From Opitutaceae bacterium (GTDB lineage: Bacteria; Verrucomicrobiota; Verrucomicrobiia; Opitutales; Opitutaceae), in assembly GCA_018402455.1 (NCBI GenBank), contig JAGYIG010000007.1, positions 51,328 through 115,327 of the forward strand: DNA of 64,000 nucleotides, read 5' to 3'. The notes below the pieces were generated by a model that saw nothing but the letters and a program-made list of their open reading frames with translations, did no database searches and was not told where the DNA came from. The translations under genes were made by a program, and so were the position numbers. Of the stretch, positions 47,150-57,276 are shown one piece after another. Each line of letters starts with the position of its first letter. The first letter of the stretch is position 1.

Positions 47150-48331
47150 TCAACCCGGATCCATGGCGGTCAGAATCGCCTCCCCCACTGCGTCGGCCAG
47201 CAGGCGTCCCGCTGTGGTGAGTCGGAAAAGGGGCCCGGATTTTTCCGCCCAGCCTTCGGCCTCTAAATCGGCGAGCACGCCGCGGGCCCGGTCCCATTGC
47301 GCCGAGGGAAACCGCCGCGCCAGCGCCACCGGATTCACTCCTGCCGTGAGCCGTAGCCCAAAAATCAGCGCATCCTGCGCCAGCAGCTCAGGGGTCAGCT
47401 CCACTCGATCCTCCGTGACCCGGCGGCCTTGACCGACGTTTTCGAACCACTGGTTGAGATCGGCGGTGTTGGCGGCGCGCAGCCCGGCATACTGCGAGGC
47501 CGCGGCCGGGCCCAAACCGATCCACTCGTGCATGTGCCACGTATTGAGATTGTGGAGGCACGGGTGCCCCGGCCGCGCGAAGTTGGCTACCTCGTATTGC
47601 GGATACCCTGCTGCCGTCAAATGCTCCCACGTGCGCTCGTAGAGGCGGTCCTCGTTTTCGGGGTCGAGCTTGACCCGTCCCTCCGAGAGCTTCACCCAAA
47701 GCTTTGTATCTTCCTCGAAGGTCAAACAATAGGTTGATAAATGGTCCGGAGCCAGCGCCACCGCTTGATCGAGGTCGGACATCCACTCCGCTTCAGTCTG
47801 CCCCGGCAGCGCGAACATCAGATCCAGATTGACGCTGGGAAACTCCGCCGCCCGCACCCGATCGTAGGCGCGCAGCACCTGCTCCCGGGTGTGTTGTCGA
47901 CCCAAGGCAGCGAGCAGTTCGGGCGAAAAACTCTGCGCTCCCATCGAAATTCGCGTCACCCCGACGTCCCGCAACGCCTCGAGTCGTGCCCTGGTCACCG
48001 AGGCCGGGGCCATCTCCACCGTCCATTCCACCAACTGGTCCCCCACGTAGGCCCGCACCAGCTCGCCGAGTCGCCGCAGCGCCGAGGGCGCCAGCAATCC
48101 GGGAGTGCCCCCGCCCCAAAAAACCGTCGTGACGGGACGGTCAGGGGGAAACAGACGCATCTCCGCCGCAATGCCCTCCAGGTAACGGGCGATTCCCTCC
48201 GCGGTGGGACGGGTTTGGTAGAAGGCGCAGAAATCACAGGTGGTCGCACAAAACGGGACATGCACATACAAACCCAAGGGCCCGGGAACGGGCTCAGCGG
48301 GAGCGGAGGACATCGGAAGCATTTCGCTCAT
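47150..48331 (-). CDS. hemW: HemW-like radical SAM protein
   Basis: LGLYVHVPFCATTCDFCAFYQ (CxxxCxxC), TVFWGGGTPGLL, SMGAQSFSPELLAALGRQHT, NLDLMFALPGQTEAEW. Confidence 0.92.
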   Translation of the reverse strand: MSEMLPMSSAPAEPVPGPLGLYVHVPFCATTCDFCAFYQTRPTAEGIARYLEGIAAEMRLFPPDRPVTTVFWGGGTPGLLAPSALRRLGELVRAYVGDQLVEWTVEMAPASVTRARLEALRDVGVTRISMGAQSFSPELLAALGRQHTREQVLRAYDRVRAAEFPSVNLDLMFALPGQTEAEWMSDLDQAVALAPDHLSTYCLTFEEDTKLWVKLSEGRVKLDPENEDRLYERTWEHLTAAGYPQYEVANFARPGHPCLHNLNTWHMHEWIGLGPAAASQYAGLRAANTADLNQWFENVGQGRRVTEDRVELTPELLAQDALIFGLRLTAGVNPVALARRFPSAQWDRARGVLADLEAEGWAEKSGPLFRLTTAGRLLADAVGEAILTAMDPG

Positions 48332-48374
48332 TGCCAACATCCAGTGATTGTGTTGCGTTCCGACCACGATCTAA

Positions 48375-49304
48375 ATGCGAAAGCTCATGGAAAAGAACCG
48401 CATCCTTCACGCGAGACGAATCTGGCTCTGGTTGGCCGCCGCCTTGGCGATCACGCTCTTCACCGGCTGTGACGACGTCAAAATCACCAACCTCACCCCG
48501 TCCTCGCTCCCGGCCAACCCCTCCCAAATCTACACGTTCTCGGCCAAATTCGACGTCAAGTCGCGTGGCTACGTCGAAGGCTCCCTGCAACCGCAGATCG
48601 TGATCGACGGGCGGATTCACAACCTGGCTCCCAGTCCGGTGGGCCCGAATATCTATGAATTTGATTACCAAATTCCGGGCAATCGCTCCGAGGTGACCTA
48701 CTACTTCCTCGCCACGTTCGATGTCTCGTTCAGCGGCAAGAGCAGCCTGCGTGAAGCCTATTCGCCCGTCACTTCGGCCACCTTGACCAGCCGTCAGGTG
48801 CTTTCGATGATCTCCAATCGAGGCCCCGTAGGGGCCCGCATCGGCATCGTCGGCCAAGGCTTCACCGATCAGGACGTGGTGAACCTCAACGGGCAACCGA
48901 CCCGCACCGTCTTCGAGTCGAGCAACTCCCTCAGCTTTTTTGTCCCCGCCGTGCCGCCGGCCCGCAATTACCAAGTCAGGGTGGAGGGTCCCAATGGCGC
49001 TCAGGTCGTAGGCGCCTTCCGGGTCGACCCCTTGGGCATCGATGTCTTCCCTAGCTCGCTCAACCTGTCTGAAGGTCAGACCCAACAGGTTACGTTCACC
49101 CTGCCCCAGAACGCACCCAGCGGAGGATTGCTGTTGGACATCACCACCGATGCGCCCGACAGCGTGATCATGCCGGAGGTCGTGATCCCCGCGGGCAGCA
49201 ATGCGGTCACGGTGCCCGTGACCGGCGGACTCCCGGGCAGTGGCAACCTTTATCTGACCGGATTCGGCGGCGGCGAGGTCGTCATTCCGATTTCGGTCCG
49301 CTAA
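48375..49304 (+). CDS. IPT/TIG-like domain surface lipoprotein
   Basis: Lipobox-like ITLFTGCDDV; VLSMISNRGPVGARIGIVGQGFTDQDVVNLNGQPTRTVFESSNSLSFFVPAVPPARNYQVRVEGPNG. Confidence 0.65.
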   Translation: MRKLMEKNRILHARRIWLWLAAALAITLFTGCDDVKITNLTPSSLPANPSQIYTFSAKFDVKSRGYVEGSLQPQIVIDGRIHNLAPSPVGPNIYEFDYQIPGNRSEVTYYFLATFDVSFSGKSSLREAYSPVTSATLTSRQVLSMISNRGPVGARIGIVGQGFTDQDVVNLNGQPTRTVFESSNSLSFFVPAVPPARNYQVRVEGPNGAQVVGAFRVDPLGIDVFPSSLNLSEGQTQQVTFTLPQNAPSGGLLLDITTDAPDSVIMPEVVIPAGSNAVTVPVTGGLPGSGNLYLTGFGGGEVVIPISVR

Positions 49305-49334
49305 TCCCCCCGCGGCTCCGGCCCGCCCTTTGCC

Positions 49335-49365
49335 CGCCGACCCCTCAAGGGTCGGCGTTATTTTT
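49335..49365 (+). terminator. Intrinsic terminator
   Basis: CGCCGACCC-CTCAA-GGGTCGGCG then TTATTTTT; 9-bp perfect stem. Confidence 0.9.
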
Positions 49366-49396
49366 GGCCAGCTGGCCGCTCACGCCCAAACGCTGC

Positions 49397-51436
49397 CTAG
49401 CCGAACTGAATTTCCTCGCCTTCGATGCGGACGCGCTGACCGCCAATGGTGACGGTAAAGCCGGCGTCCTCAGCTCCTCCCGTCACGCGCGGCAGATCCC
49501 CCCGGTTGGCGGCCAAGGCCATGATCGTCACCAACGTGAGGTCGGTGGTGGGCTCGCTCTTGACGTCCACAAACGGGTGGATCCTCGCTTGCTCGCCGAG
49601 AACATCCATTTCACCGGTTTTGCAGGTGATCGGAGTTGAGGAAAAAACCCGTGCCTGGAGCACGGCCCCCGGCCGTCGGATCATGAATCCCCCCTCATCG
49701 GCGGACAAGTCGAGGGCACCGTCCCAATTGTAACCGAAGAACCGCGCTTGCACCGTGGAAGCGCCCTGCCACTTGGTCACCCGATCAACGACGATCACCG
49801 CGGGCAGGTGGTAGAGCACGCCGACCGAGCGGCGTACCAGTTCAATATCCGTGTCAACCAGTCGGTAGGGTTGGGTGGCGTCACTCACCACCCGGGCAAA
49901 CGTGTCGTTGCTCTCGTGCGACACGACGCGGGCAAATGAGCGCGAAGCGTTGGTGCCCTCTACGCCGTTGTGATGTTCGTGACCGCGGCCATCGATTAAC
50001 ACGGCGCTATGCCCCTCGGTGAGCCGCATGCGCCACGCCGGATCACTGTAACTGTAGGCCGGGCGCAGCGGGTCGGTGATGAGCTCCTGGCCATAACACT
50101 TGACGATGAGGCTGTTGCGGTCGGCGTGTTCGTGGTTGGCCGGGGGACCGCTGCGCAGCGCGACCACCAGATGCTCGGCTTCGTAACCCGTCCGCGCCAC
50201 CACCCGATCGAGATCGGAAACCCACAGCTCGTGGCGATTGGGCGGCAACTCAGCTGGCACCCGCTCATCAAACCACATGGCAGACCAAAGATCGCGTTGG
50301 CCGCCATGCTTCCGGGCAAATCCTTGGGCGAGGACATTGCCCGTTTCACCGGCAATCCAGGTGGCCAAGCCCGTGCGCTTTGCGGTGTGGACCGTATCGG
50401 GAGTCAACCCACTGTCGCCCCAGTTGATGACGCCATACGGATCCGCCTCGGTCCGCATGGTCATGTGGTAGAGGAAGTCGGTGAAGGCGTCCCAGTCGAT
50501 CAGATCAGTCAGATCCGTATCGCTGTGCCGTCGCATCGCAATGACCGCCTGCACCAAATGGGTGGCGGTGTAGTTCGCGTAGTTCACTTCCTCCTCGTAG
50601 GAACCATCGTCTTGGAAGAAATCCCGGAAGGCGTCCATGCCCCAAACCCCCATCTCGCGGTAGCGCCGAGTGGTCTCATTGGCGCCAAACTCCAATTCAT
50701 AGGCAAGGGTGCCAATCATCAAGGCCGACGCCGGCACGGCGCGCAGATTGGTGTTAAAGGTGATCTCGGGGCGGCGGTTTTGGTCCGTGCGACTACCCGG
50801 ACGATACTCGAAGAACGTGCTCTCGGGATCGAAGCGCCAACCCTTCACCGTTTGGGGGTGGCGGATGTCTTCGACGGTGCGGAAGCAGGGGGTCGTCCCT
50901 CGCTCCCACATGATTTTGATCCACTGGCGGCGTTCATCGGCGGAAACCCGATCGCCCAATAAATCGATGACCAGCGCGACGGAGACCGTGGCATGGGAGG
51001 CCCGTTGGACCGCGATGGGATCGTCGCCATCGAGAAAAAAATCCCACCGGTCGAACTTCATGATCTCCCGCACGGCCCGTTTGGCGAGGCGCTCCGCCTG
51101 CGGTTCACCGGTCATCAACGCGATGAACGCGAGGTCCTCGGCCAACATCCGCAGGGGTCGCATCGTCATCAGTTGGTCGTTATGACGAATCGTATCCATC
51201 CACGCCGCTTGCCCGGCATAATCGAACTCGACGTGCGACTGACGAAACTCCGCGAATTCGGGATGGTGCTGGTAGTTGTGCCGGATCCGGGCCAAGTCGG
51301 CCGGATCGAAAAACAATCCGGGCCCCATGCCGTCGCCTGGGGGCGCCATGGCCCGCAGTGCGCGGGGCAGCAGAGCGGTGGAGGCGGAGGAAGCGAGAAC
51401 CAAGGATAACCAACTACGGCGATTCATGGTCCGCAA
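49397..51436 (-). CDS. Secreted heparinase II/III-like protein (polysaccharide lyase-like)
   Basis: NRRSWLSLVLASSASTALL signal; LAFIALMTGEPQAERLAKRAVREIMKF; DDGSYEEEVNYANYTATHLVQAV; VVALRSGPPANHEHADRNSLIVKCYGQELITDP. Confidence 0.8.
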   Translation of the reverse strand: MRTMNRRSWLSLVLASSASTALLPRALRAMAPPGDGMGPGLFFDPADLARIRHNYQHHPEFAEFRQSHVEFDYAGQAAWMDTIRHNDQLMTMRPLRMLAEDLAFIALMTGEPQAERLAKRAVREIMKFDRWDFFLDGDDPIAVQRASHATVSVALVIDLLGDRVSADERRQWIKIMWERGTTPCFRTVEDIRHPQTVKGWRFDPESTFFEYRPGSRTDQNRRPEITFNTNLRAVPASALMIGTLAYELEFGANETTRRYREMGVWGMDAFRDFFQDDGSYEEEVNYANYTATHLVQAVIAMRRHSDTDLTDLIDWDAFTDFLYHMTMRTEADPYGVINWGDSGLTPDTVHTAKRTGLATWIAGETGNVLAQGFARKHGGQRDLWSAMWFDERVPAELPPNRHELWVSDLDRVVARTGYEAEHLVVALRSGPPANHEHADRNSLIVKCYGQELITDPLRPAYSYSDPAWRMRLTEGHSAVLIDGRGHEHHNGVEGTNASRSFARVVSHESNDTFARVVSDATQPYRLVDTDIELVRRSVGVLYHLPAVIVVDRVTKWQGASTVQARFFGYNWDGALDLSADEGGFMIRRPGAVLQARVFSSTPITCKTGEMDVLGEQARIHPFVDVKSEPTTDLTLVTIMALAANRGDLPRVTGGAEDAGFTVTIGGQRVRIEGEEIQFG

Positions 51437-51528
51437 CGTGAGTGAACCTCAGCAAAATTCAACGCTCGGTGTTCGATTGACCAGGAAATGATAACGTCCG
51501 GTTGCCAGTTCGATGAAATTTCAGCTCG

Positions 51529-52092
51529 ATGCTTCCCATGCCTTCCACTGTTCCTTCGGCGGGCCGCCGCGGTGCCTCCGCGCGCTTGCGCTTCGAACCA
51601 CTGGCCGCGGCACACATCCCGCGCCTGATCGATGCGCTGCTCGATCCTGCCGTTTACGCGTGGATCGCTCCCCACCGGGACGAGCCATCGTTTCGCGCGT
51701 TCTGCGCCGCGGTCATCGCCGGTCCCGGCGACCGCTTTCCCGATCAAACCTGGTGGAATCACGCCATTTGGGAGCGCTCGACCGGAGAGGGGGTCGGTCG
51801 ATTGGAAACCACCTTCATCGGCCGCCAAGTGGAGATTGCCTACCTCCTCGGTTCGCTCTGGTGGCATCGGGGACTCGGCAGTGAAGCCCTCCAATGGCTG
51901 GTTTCAGAAATCCAAACCGCGGTGCCTGACGCGGTAATCTGGGCGACGGTTCACCCCCAAAACCTCCCCTCTCAACGGGGGTTGCTGCGCAATGGCTTCG
52001 GCCGGACCATTGCCTTCCCGGAAACCTTGCGGAGCTACGATTCCGGGGATTTCGTTTATCGGCTGCTCGAGAACTCCGACGCCCAAACTTAA
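51529..52092 (+). CDS. GNAT N-acetyltransferase
   Basis: RLRFEPLAAAHIPRLIDALLD; EIAYLLGSLWWHRGLGSEALQWLVSE; SQRGLLRNGF. Confidence 0.85.
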   Translation: MLPMPSTVPSAGRRGASARLRFEPLAAAHIPRLIDALLDPAVYAWIAPHRDEPSFRAFCAAVIAGPGDRFPDQTWWNHAIWERSTGEGVGRLETTFIGRQVEIAYLLGSLWWHRGLGSEALQWLVSEIQTAVPDAVIWATVHPQNLPSQRGLLRNGFGRTIAFPETLRSYDSGDFVYRLLENSDAQT

Positions 52093-52112
52093 CCCTCCTC
52101 CCCCCCATCCTG

Positions 52113-52478
52113 ATGTCTTCCTCCGATACTGTTGTTTCCATCCACCCCTATTTTCGCGTTCCCGCCGCTCTGATCGAACAAACCCGCGCGGGCTGCGCAA
52201 AATTCATCGAGCAGACTCAGGTGGAGCCCGGTTGCCTCTACTACGGGTTTAGTTTCGCCGACGAGGTGATGCATTGCCGGGAAGGGTATGCCGATGCCGA
52301 AGCGCTCCTGACGCATCTGCAAAATGTCGGTGGCCTGATTGAAGCACTGCTGGGCACCGGCGTGACGATCGAACGGCTGGAAGTTCACGGCCCCGCCGAG
52401 GAGTTGGAAAAGCTCCGCGGTCCCATGGCCGATTTATCCCCCCAGTTCTTCGTTTTGGACAGCGGCTTCCGGCGCTAG
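52113..52478 (+). CDS. ABM-like (dimeric alpha/beta barrel) small protein
   Basis: FIEQTQVEPGCLYYGFSFADEVMHCREGYADAEALLTHLQNVGGLIEALL. Confidence 0.6.
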   Translation: MSSSDTVVSIHPYFRVPAALIEQTRAGCAKFIEQTQVEPGCLYYGFSFADEVMHCREGYADAEALLTHLQNVGGLIEALLGTGVTIERLEVHGPAEELEKLRGPMADLSPQFFVLDSGFRR

Positions 52479-52526
52479 CCCGGGTTGGCGGAATAGCCCG
52501 CGGCGAAGGAAACACGGCGAGGCCGG

Positions 52527-53285
52527 TCAAAGGTCTCTGAAGGTGTTCGCCGCGTCCGCGAGGGCGTTTTTCCAACTCCGGAACTCGCCGGCAATCACCA
52601 TCATTTGCGCGCCCTGCACTTTGCGCTTGGCGGCTTCCGCCGGCGTGAAGGTGGGGCCACCGAAGGCTTTGCCGTGACGCTGACACGCCTCGGCGACCCG
52701 CTGCCACGCGTCGTCGAGCGACAGGTCGGTGCGGTCCCTCAGGCGGAGCCCCAAGTCGCCCGGGCCCACGAAGACCAGGTCCACCCCGGGCACGGCCGCA
52801 ATAGCGTCGATGTTATCAATGGCCTCCGGGGTTTCGACCTGCACTGCCAGAAAGGTCTCGCGCTGCGCCCACGCGATGTAGTCCTCGATCGCGTGTCCGC
52901 CAAAGTCGGAATCAAAACCCACCCCATCCAATCCGCGATTCCCTGCAGGCGGGAATTTTACCGCTTGGACCAGTCGGGCGGCCTCGCCCGCCGTATCGAC
53001 AAACGGCACCAGCACACCGGCGGCCCCGTCCTCTAAAAATCGGTAAAGCCCCGTGGCTTCCCGCGTAGGCGGTCGCACCATGATGTCGATATCGTAGACG
53101 TGGCCAAGTGCCAACATCGCCTGCACTTCCCGGGGGGGCATCGCGCGATGCTCCAGATCCAACCAGATGCAGTCGTAGCCGCTCCGCGCGGCGTTCGCCA
53201 CGAAGCCGGGAATGAAATGCCCGCAGTTGCAGGTCCGAATCACTTCACCGGCGCGGATCCTGGCCAAGGTCTTGCTGTTTCTCAT
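52527..53285 (-). CDS. HpcH/HpaI-family aldolase
   Basis: YDCIWLDLEHRAMPPREVQAML; VLVPFVDTAGEAARLVQAVKFPPAGNRG; AVQVETPEAIDNIDAIAAVPGVDLVFVGPGDLGLRL. Confidence 0.92.
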   Translation of the reverse strand: MRNSKTLARIRAGEVIRTCNCGHFIPGFVANAARSGYDCIWLDLEHRAMPPREVQAMLALGHVYDIDIMVRPPTREATGLYRFLEDGAAGVLVPFVDTAGEAARLVQAVKFPPAGNRGLDGVGFDSDFGGHAIEDYIAWAQRETFLAVQVETPEAIDNIDAIAAVPGVDLVFVGPGDLGLRLRDRTDLSLDDAWQRVAEACQRHGKAFGGPTFTPAEAAKRKVQGAQMMVIAGEFRSWKNALADAANTFRDL

Positions 53286-53542
53286 AAATTCACGGCTCCC
53301 AGATTGATCAAGGCGTCAGCGGGACGGTCAGATGCTTGCTGCTTGGCTTCACCGGCAAACACCGCAGCGTAAATTCGCTCCGGGACATCGGGGAATTGGA
53401 GATCCTCCAGCAGGGCCTTCCGGCACGGCTCGCGCGCCAATCGCGCCATCGCGTGCGTGAAAAAAAGCCGCGGACGCTCCCGTTCCCACCGCGCATCTCG
53501 CACCGCCAAACGGTCAATATCCGAGCCACCGCCAACCCCCAT
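53282..53542 (-). CDS. Small ORF of unknown function coupled to the aldolase start
   Basis: Stop overlaps the aldolase ATG (ATGA); MGVGGGSDIDRLAVRDARWERERPRLFFTHAMARLAREPCRKALLEDLQFPDVPERIYAAVFAGEAKQQ reads like coding sequence, but reading frame and start are uncertain. Confidence 0.4.
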   Translation of the reverse strand: MGVGGGSDIDRLAVRDARWERERPRLFFTHAMARLAREPCRKALLEDLQFPDVPERIYAAVFAGEAKQQASDRPADALINLGAVNL

Positions 53543-53558
53543 ATTAATCCCAGGCGCT

Positions 53559-55052
53559 TCATGATTTTTCCCGCGGGCTAAAAATCCAACACGCCACCAA
53601 CCCCACCGATGCCCCACTCACCAACGCGGCCGGCGAGATCCATTGGAAGCTCACCGGATCCAATCCGGTAACGGGATCCACCCCGAACAAGACGCCCGAA
53701 AAGGAAACCGAACCCGCCGTCGCCACACTCGCCAGAGTTCCCCACCAGACTCCGCGGGCATTCGCAAAGGGCACAAACAACGCAAAGAAGAACAGCAGCG
53801 CGATGGGCACGGTGAACAGATTCACAATCTTGTTGGTGACGGCCATGAAATTACCGGGAATCTGATCCATCACCCCACTGCCCAGCACCACGATAACACC
53901 GATGATTACCGCCATCCAGCGCGCGAAATAAACTTGCCGCGTTGCCTCGAGATTACGCCCCTTCACCCGGCCCACCAACTCGGCCGTGACGACGGCCGTG
54001 ATGGAATTCACGCCCGAATCGATACTCGACATCGCCGCCGCAAACAGTCCTGCCACCACCAAACCGGCAATCACCGGCGGCAATTCAAACGCGATGAAAT
54101 GGGGGAACAGGGCGTCCGCCTGCCCCGCCACCCCACCCGGCTGCGGCAACAACGCGGGAAAGGCCTCGAAATAGCCCAGCAACGCGAGCCCCACCAGCCC
54201 CAGGGTCACCCCCACGATACAGCTGACCGAGAGCTGCATGGCCAGGGCCCGACGGGCCGTCCCGGCATCCTTGGTGGCCATGAACCGCTGCACCGAAACC
54301 TGATCCCCCGCCATGGTGGCGATCATCCACAGGAAGACCGACAGCATGGAACCGAATACGGTGACGCGCGTGGAGGGGTCCAAACTAAACAGGGGCTGTT
54401 CATCCCAATTGGTCGGCCAACTCGTGGGAAACCAACCGAAGCCCCCCATCTTCCAAGTGATCGTGCCGATCACCAACAGGGCGCCGCCATAGAGCAAAAG
54501 GGTCTGCATCAAATCGGTGATGACCACCGCCCGCAGCCCCCCCAGCGAGGTGTAAATAACCGCAAAAAAACCGGTGACGATGACAATCAACGGAATGGCG
54601 CCTTCATCCGCGCCGATCATGATGGCGATGGCCTTGGCGGTCAGATAGACAAGGAGCGCCATCCAAACCAGGCGCAGCATTAAAAACATGGTGGCCCCCA
54701 GCAGGCGCACGCTGACCCCCAGTTTTTCCTCCAGCAACTCATAGGCACTGGTGACCCGCTGGCGCATGTAGACCGGCAGGATGACAAACCCGAGGATCAG
54801 AAAGACCAGCGGATAGGACAGGTAATTCGTCAGGTAAATCGGGCCCTTGCCCGAGATCTCCCCCGGGATCGCCAAGTAGGTAATGGTGCTCAACAAAGTG
54901 GCGAACAACGACACCCCGATCAGCAACGGGTTCATTGCGCCCGAACCAATGAAATAGTCCTTGGTGGACTGCGATTGCCTCCCGCAATAGGCCCCCAGTG
55001 CCAGGGTGGAAAACGCATAAATCGCGACAATAATCCAGTCGATGACAGCCAT
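53559..55052 (-). CDS. Sodium:solute symporter family (SSS) transporter
   Basis: YCGRQSQSTKDYFIGSGAMNPLLIGVSLFATLLSTITYLAIPGEI; GGLRAVVITDLMQTLLLYGGALLVI; AAAMSSIDSGVNSITAVVTAELV. Confidence 0.93.
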   Translation of the reverse strand: MAVIDWIIVAIYAFSTLALGAYCGRQSQSTKDYFIGSGAMNPLLIGVSLFATLLSTITYLAIPGEISGKGPIYLTNYLSYPLVFLILGFVILPVYMRQRVTSAYELLEEKLGVSVRLLGATMFLMLRLVWMALLVYLTAKAIAIMIGADEGAIPLIVIVTGFFAVIYTSLGGLRAVVITDLMQTLLLYGGALLVIGTITWKMGGFGWFPTSWPTNWDEQPLFSLDPSTRVTVFGSMLSVFLWMIATMAGDQVSVQRFMATKDAGTARRALAMQLSVSCIVGVTLGLVGLALLGYFEAFPALLPQPGGVAGQADALFPHFIAFELPPVIAGLVVAGLFAAAMSSIDSGVNSITAVVTAELVGRVKGRNLEATRQVYFARWMAVIIGVIVVLGSGVMDQIPGNFMAVTNKIVNLFTVPIALLFFFALFVPFANARGVWWGTLASVATAGSVSFSGVLFGVDPVTGLDPVSFQWISPAALVSGASVGLVACWIFSPREKS

Positions 55053-55114
55053 GTTTGGCCGCCAACGTGAGCGCGCCCCCCTCTCCTGTCTAGCTCACAT
55101 CGCAGGCTGAAATT

Positions 55115-56029
55115 TCATTCCGGCGGAGCAGTCAAGGCCGGCACGTCGAACGTGACCACCACCGGCCGATGATCGCTGGCCCGCCGCACCAGCGGTCCAT
55201 CGGGAATGTGGCCGCGCCCGGCCCGCACCCATGGGATCAACGGAGCCGATACCATGACAAAATCCACCCGCGAATATTCATCATTGCGGCGGTAATGGTA
55301 CGTCCAGGTTTCACCGCGGGAATCTGCGGCGGGCACCAAGGCGCTGATGGCGCGCTCGCCGATGCGGGAAAAGGCGCGGACGGGGCGGTGCAGTGGACCT
55401 TCGTTGAAATCACCCGCAATGATAAACCGGGCCTCCGCTGGGTCGGGGAACAAAGCCAGCACGCGCCCCCGCGCGGCCGTGGCCTCGCGGCCGCGGCGTT
55501 CCCGGGCTTCCGGATCGTCCCGCCGTTCGGTCCAGCGGCTTTTGAGATGCACCACAAAAAGCGCCACCTCACCGGCCCGGGTATCGAAACGCACCTCCAG
55601 CATGCCTCGTTTCACCGACTCACGTCCGGTGAAGTATTTGAAATCCAGGTCGGTATGCCGGCCCACGTGGGTGAGCGGCCGCCGACTGAGGACGCCAATT
55701 TTGCGGTGGGGATCGACCGCATCGAGCACCACCGCCTCCGCATAGACCAACCCCTCCCGCCGCAGGTCGCGTTGCAACTCACGAAGGAATTCGTCACCGC
55801 CGATTTCCTGCAGGGCCAAGATATCGGCATCGAGGTCATGTAGCACCCGTCGCAAGGCGGTTTTTTCGTTCTCCGGCTTCGGGTAGGCGGCGAGAAACGC
55901 GCCCTCAATCTGGCGGTTCGTCAGGGTGTAATTGGCCAGATTATAGGTCGCCAGCGTGAAGCTCTCGGCGCCGAGCCCGCCGACGCCCAGCACCAGCCCC
56001 AAGCTCAAGCTCAGACGCCTCAACTTCAT
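55115..56029 (-). CDS. Endonuclease/exonuclease/phosphatase-family protein, secreted
   Basis: FTLATYNLANYTLTNRQIEG; DADILALQEIGGDEFLREL; FIIAGDFNEGPLHRPVRAF; RASDHRPVVVTFDV. Confidence 0.88.
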   Translation of the reverse strand: MKLRRLSLSLGLVLGVGGLGAESFTLATYNLANYTLTNRQIEGAFLAAYPKPENEKTALRRVLHDLDADILALQEIGGDEFLRELQRDLRREGLVYAEAVVLDAVDPHRKIGVLSRRPLTHVGRHTDLDFKYFTGRESVKRGMLEVRFDTRAGEVALFVVHLKSRWTERRDDPEARERRGREATAARGRVLALFPDPAEARFIIAGDFNEGPLHRPVRAFSRIGERAISALVPAADSRGETWTYHYRRNDEYSRVDFVMVSAPLIPWVRAGRGHIPDGPLVRRASDHRPVVVTFDVPALTAPPE

Positions 56030-57276
56030 CCGGTCGCCGCATCGGTTGCCCGCATGGCGCGCTCGCGCTCCACCAGCGTGGGATGGGAGTAATACACCCC
56101 GCTGAACCAGGGATGCGGGGTCATATTGCTGAGGTTCTTGCTCGCAAGCTTGCGTAAGGCGCCCACCAGCGGGGTGGACCCGCCCATGGCCGCCCGGGCA
56201 AATTCGTCGGCCTCGTATTCGTGTTTGCGCGACATCACGTTGCTCAAGGGCGAGAACCAGAAAGTCACCAGTCCGCTGAGCAGACCGAACAGGAGTAAGG
56301 CCGGGGCGAGTTGACCGGCGGGGAACCCAAAGCCGCCCAGAAACCAGTCCGCCTGCAGCAGCCAGGCGATCGCCGCCAACGCGCCCAACTGCATCGTCGC
56401 CGCCACCGCAAGCATCTTGGGAATGTGGCCCTTTTGGTAGTGCCCCACCTCGTGGGCCAATACCGCCTCGAGCTCCTCCTCCGTCAACTGTTCGATCAAC
56501 GTATCAAACAAAACGATACGCCGCCACCGGCCAAACCCGGTGAAAAAGGCGTTGGAGTGGCCGGACCGCTTGCTCCCGTCGATTACCTCGATAGTCGCCG
56601 CCTTGAACCCGGTTCGCTCCCCCAGCGCCATCAGTCGGTCGCGCAGCGGTCCGGCCGGCAAAGGGGTCAGCTTGTTGAAGAGCGGCAGGATTAGCTTCGG
56701 GTAAAGCACCATCATCATCAGTTGAAAGCCAAACAGCAGTCCAAAGGCCCAGAGCCACCATCCGGGGCCGACCCAACTCACCAGCGCCAGCAGCCCCCAC
56801 AGCAACGGGAAGCCGATCACAAAGGTCAGCGCCAGCCCCTTGAGTTTGTCCGCAATCCACAACCCCGGAGTGCTTTTGTTGAAACCAAACTGTGCCTCCA
56901 AGCGAAACTGGGACCACCAGTCAAACGGCAGGCCCGGGATCGAAAGCAAGACGCCCACGGAGAGGATGAACAGCGCGTCATCCCAGTTCGCGGCGGGCGC
57001 CCAGGCCGCGATGTCCGCAAACAGCTGCGGCAGGATGCCACTGATCAACACCAGGGCCAGCACCCCGGCATCAAAGATCAAGTTCAGTCGACTGAACCGA
57101 ATCTTGGCCAACGTGTAGGCCACCGATCGTTGGTAGGTGGCGTCATCCATCATCACGGCGACCGCAGCGGGCGCTTTCGTGGCATGGCGGCAGACTTCCC
57201 GCCGGTTGAGTTCGGCCAGCAGCCACTCGGCCAGGAGCCGCGCGGCGATCAGTGCCAGTGCAATCGTGATTACCAT
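56026..57276 (-). CDS. M48-family metallopeptidase (Ste24-like)
   Basis: LEAVLAHEVGHYQKGHIPKML (HExxH); NVMSRKHEYEADEFARAAMG; RSGHSNAFFTGFGRWRRIVLFDTLI. Confidence 0.94.
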   Translation of the reverse strand: MVITIALALIAARLLAEWLLAELNRREVCRHATKAPAAVAVMMDDATYQRSVAYTLAKIRFSRLNLIFDAGVLALVLISGILPQLFADIAAWAPAANWDDALFILSVGVLLSIPGLPFDWWSQFRLEAQFGFNKSTPGLWIADKLKGLALTFVIGFPLLWGLLALVSWVGPGWWLWAFGLLFGFQLMMMVLYPKLILPLFNKLTPLPAGPLRDRLMALGERTGFKAATIEVIDGSKRSGHSNAFFTGFGRWRRIVLFDTLIEQLTEEELEAVLAHEVGHYQKGHIPKMLAVAATMQLGALAAIAWLLQADWFLGGFGFPAGQLAPALLLFGLLSGLVTFWFSPLSNVMSRKHEYEADEFARAAMGGSTPLVGALRKLASKNLSNMTPHPWFSGVYYSHPTLVERERAMRATDAATG

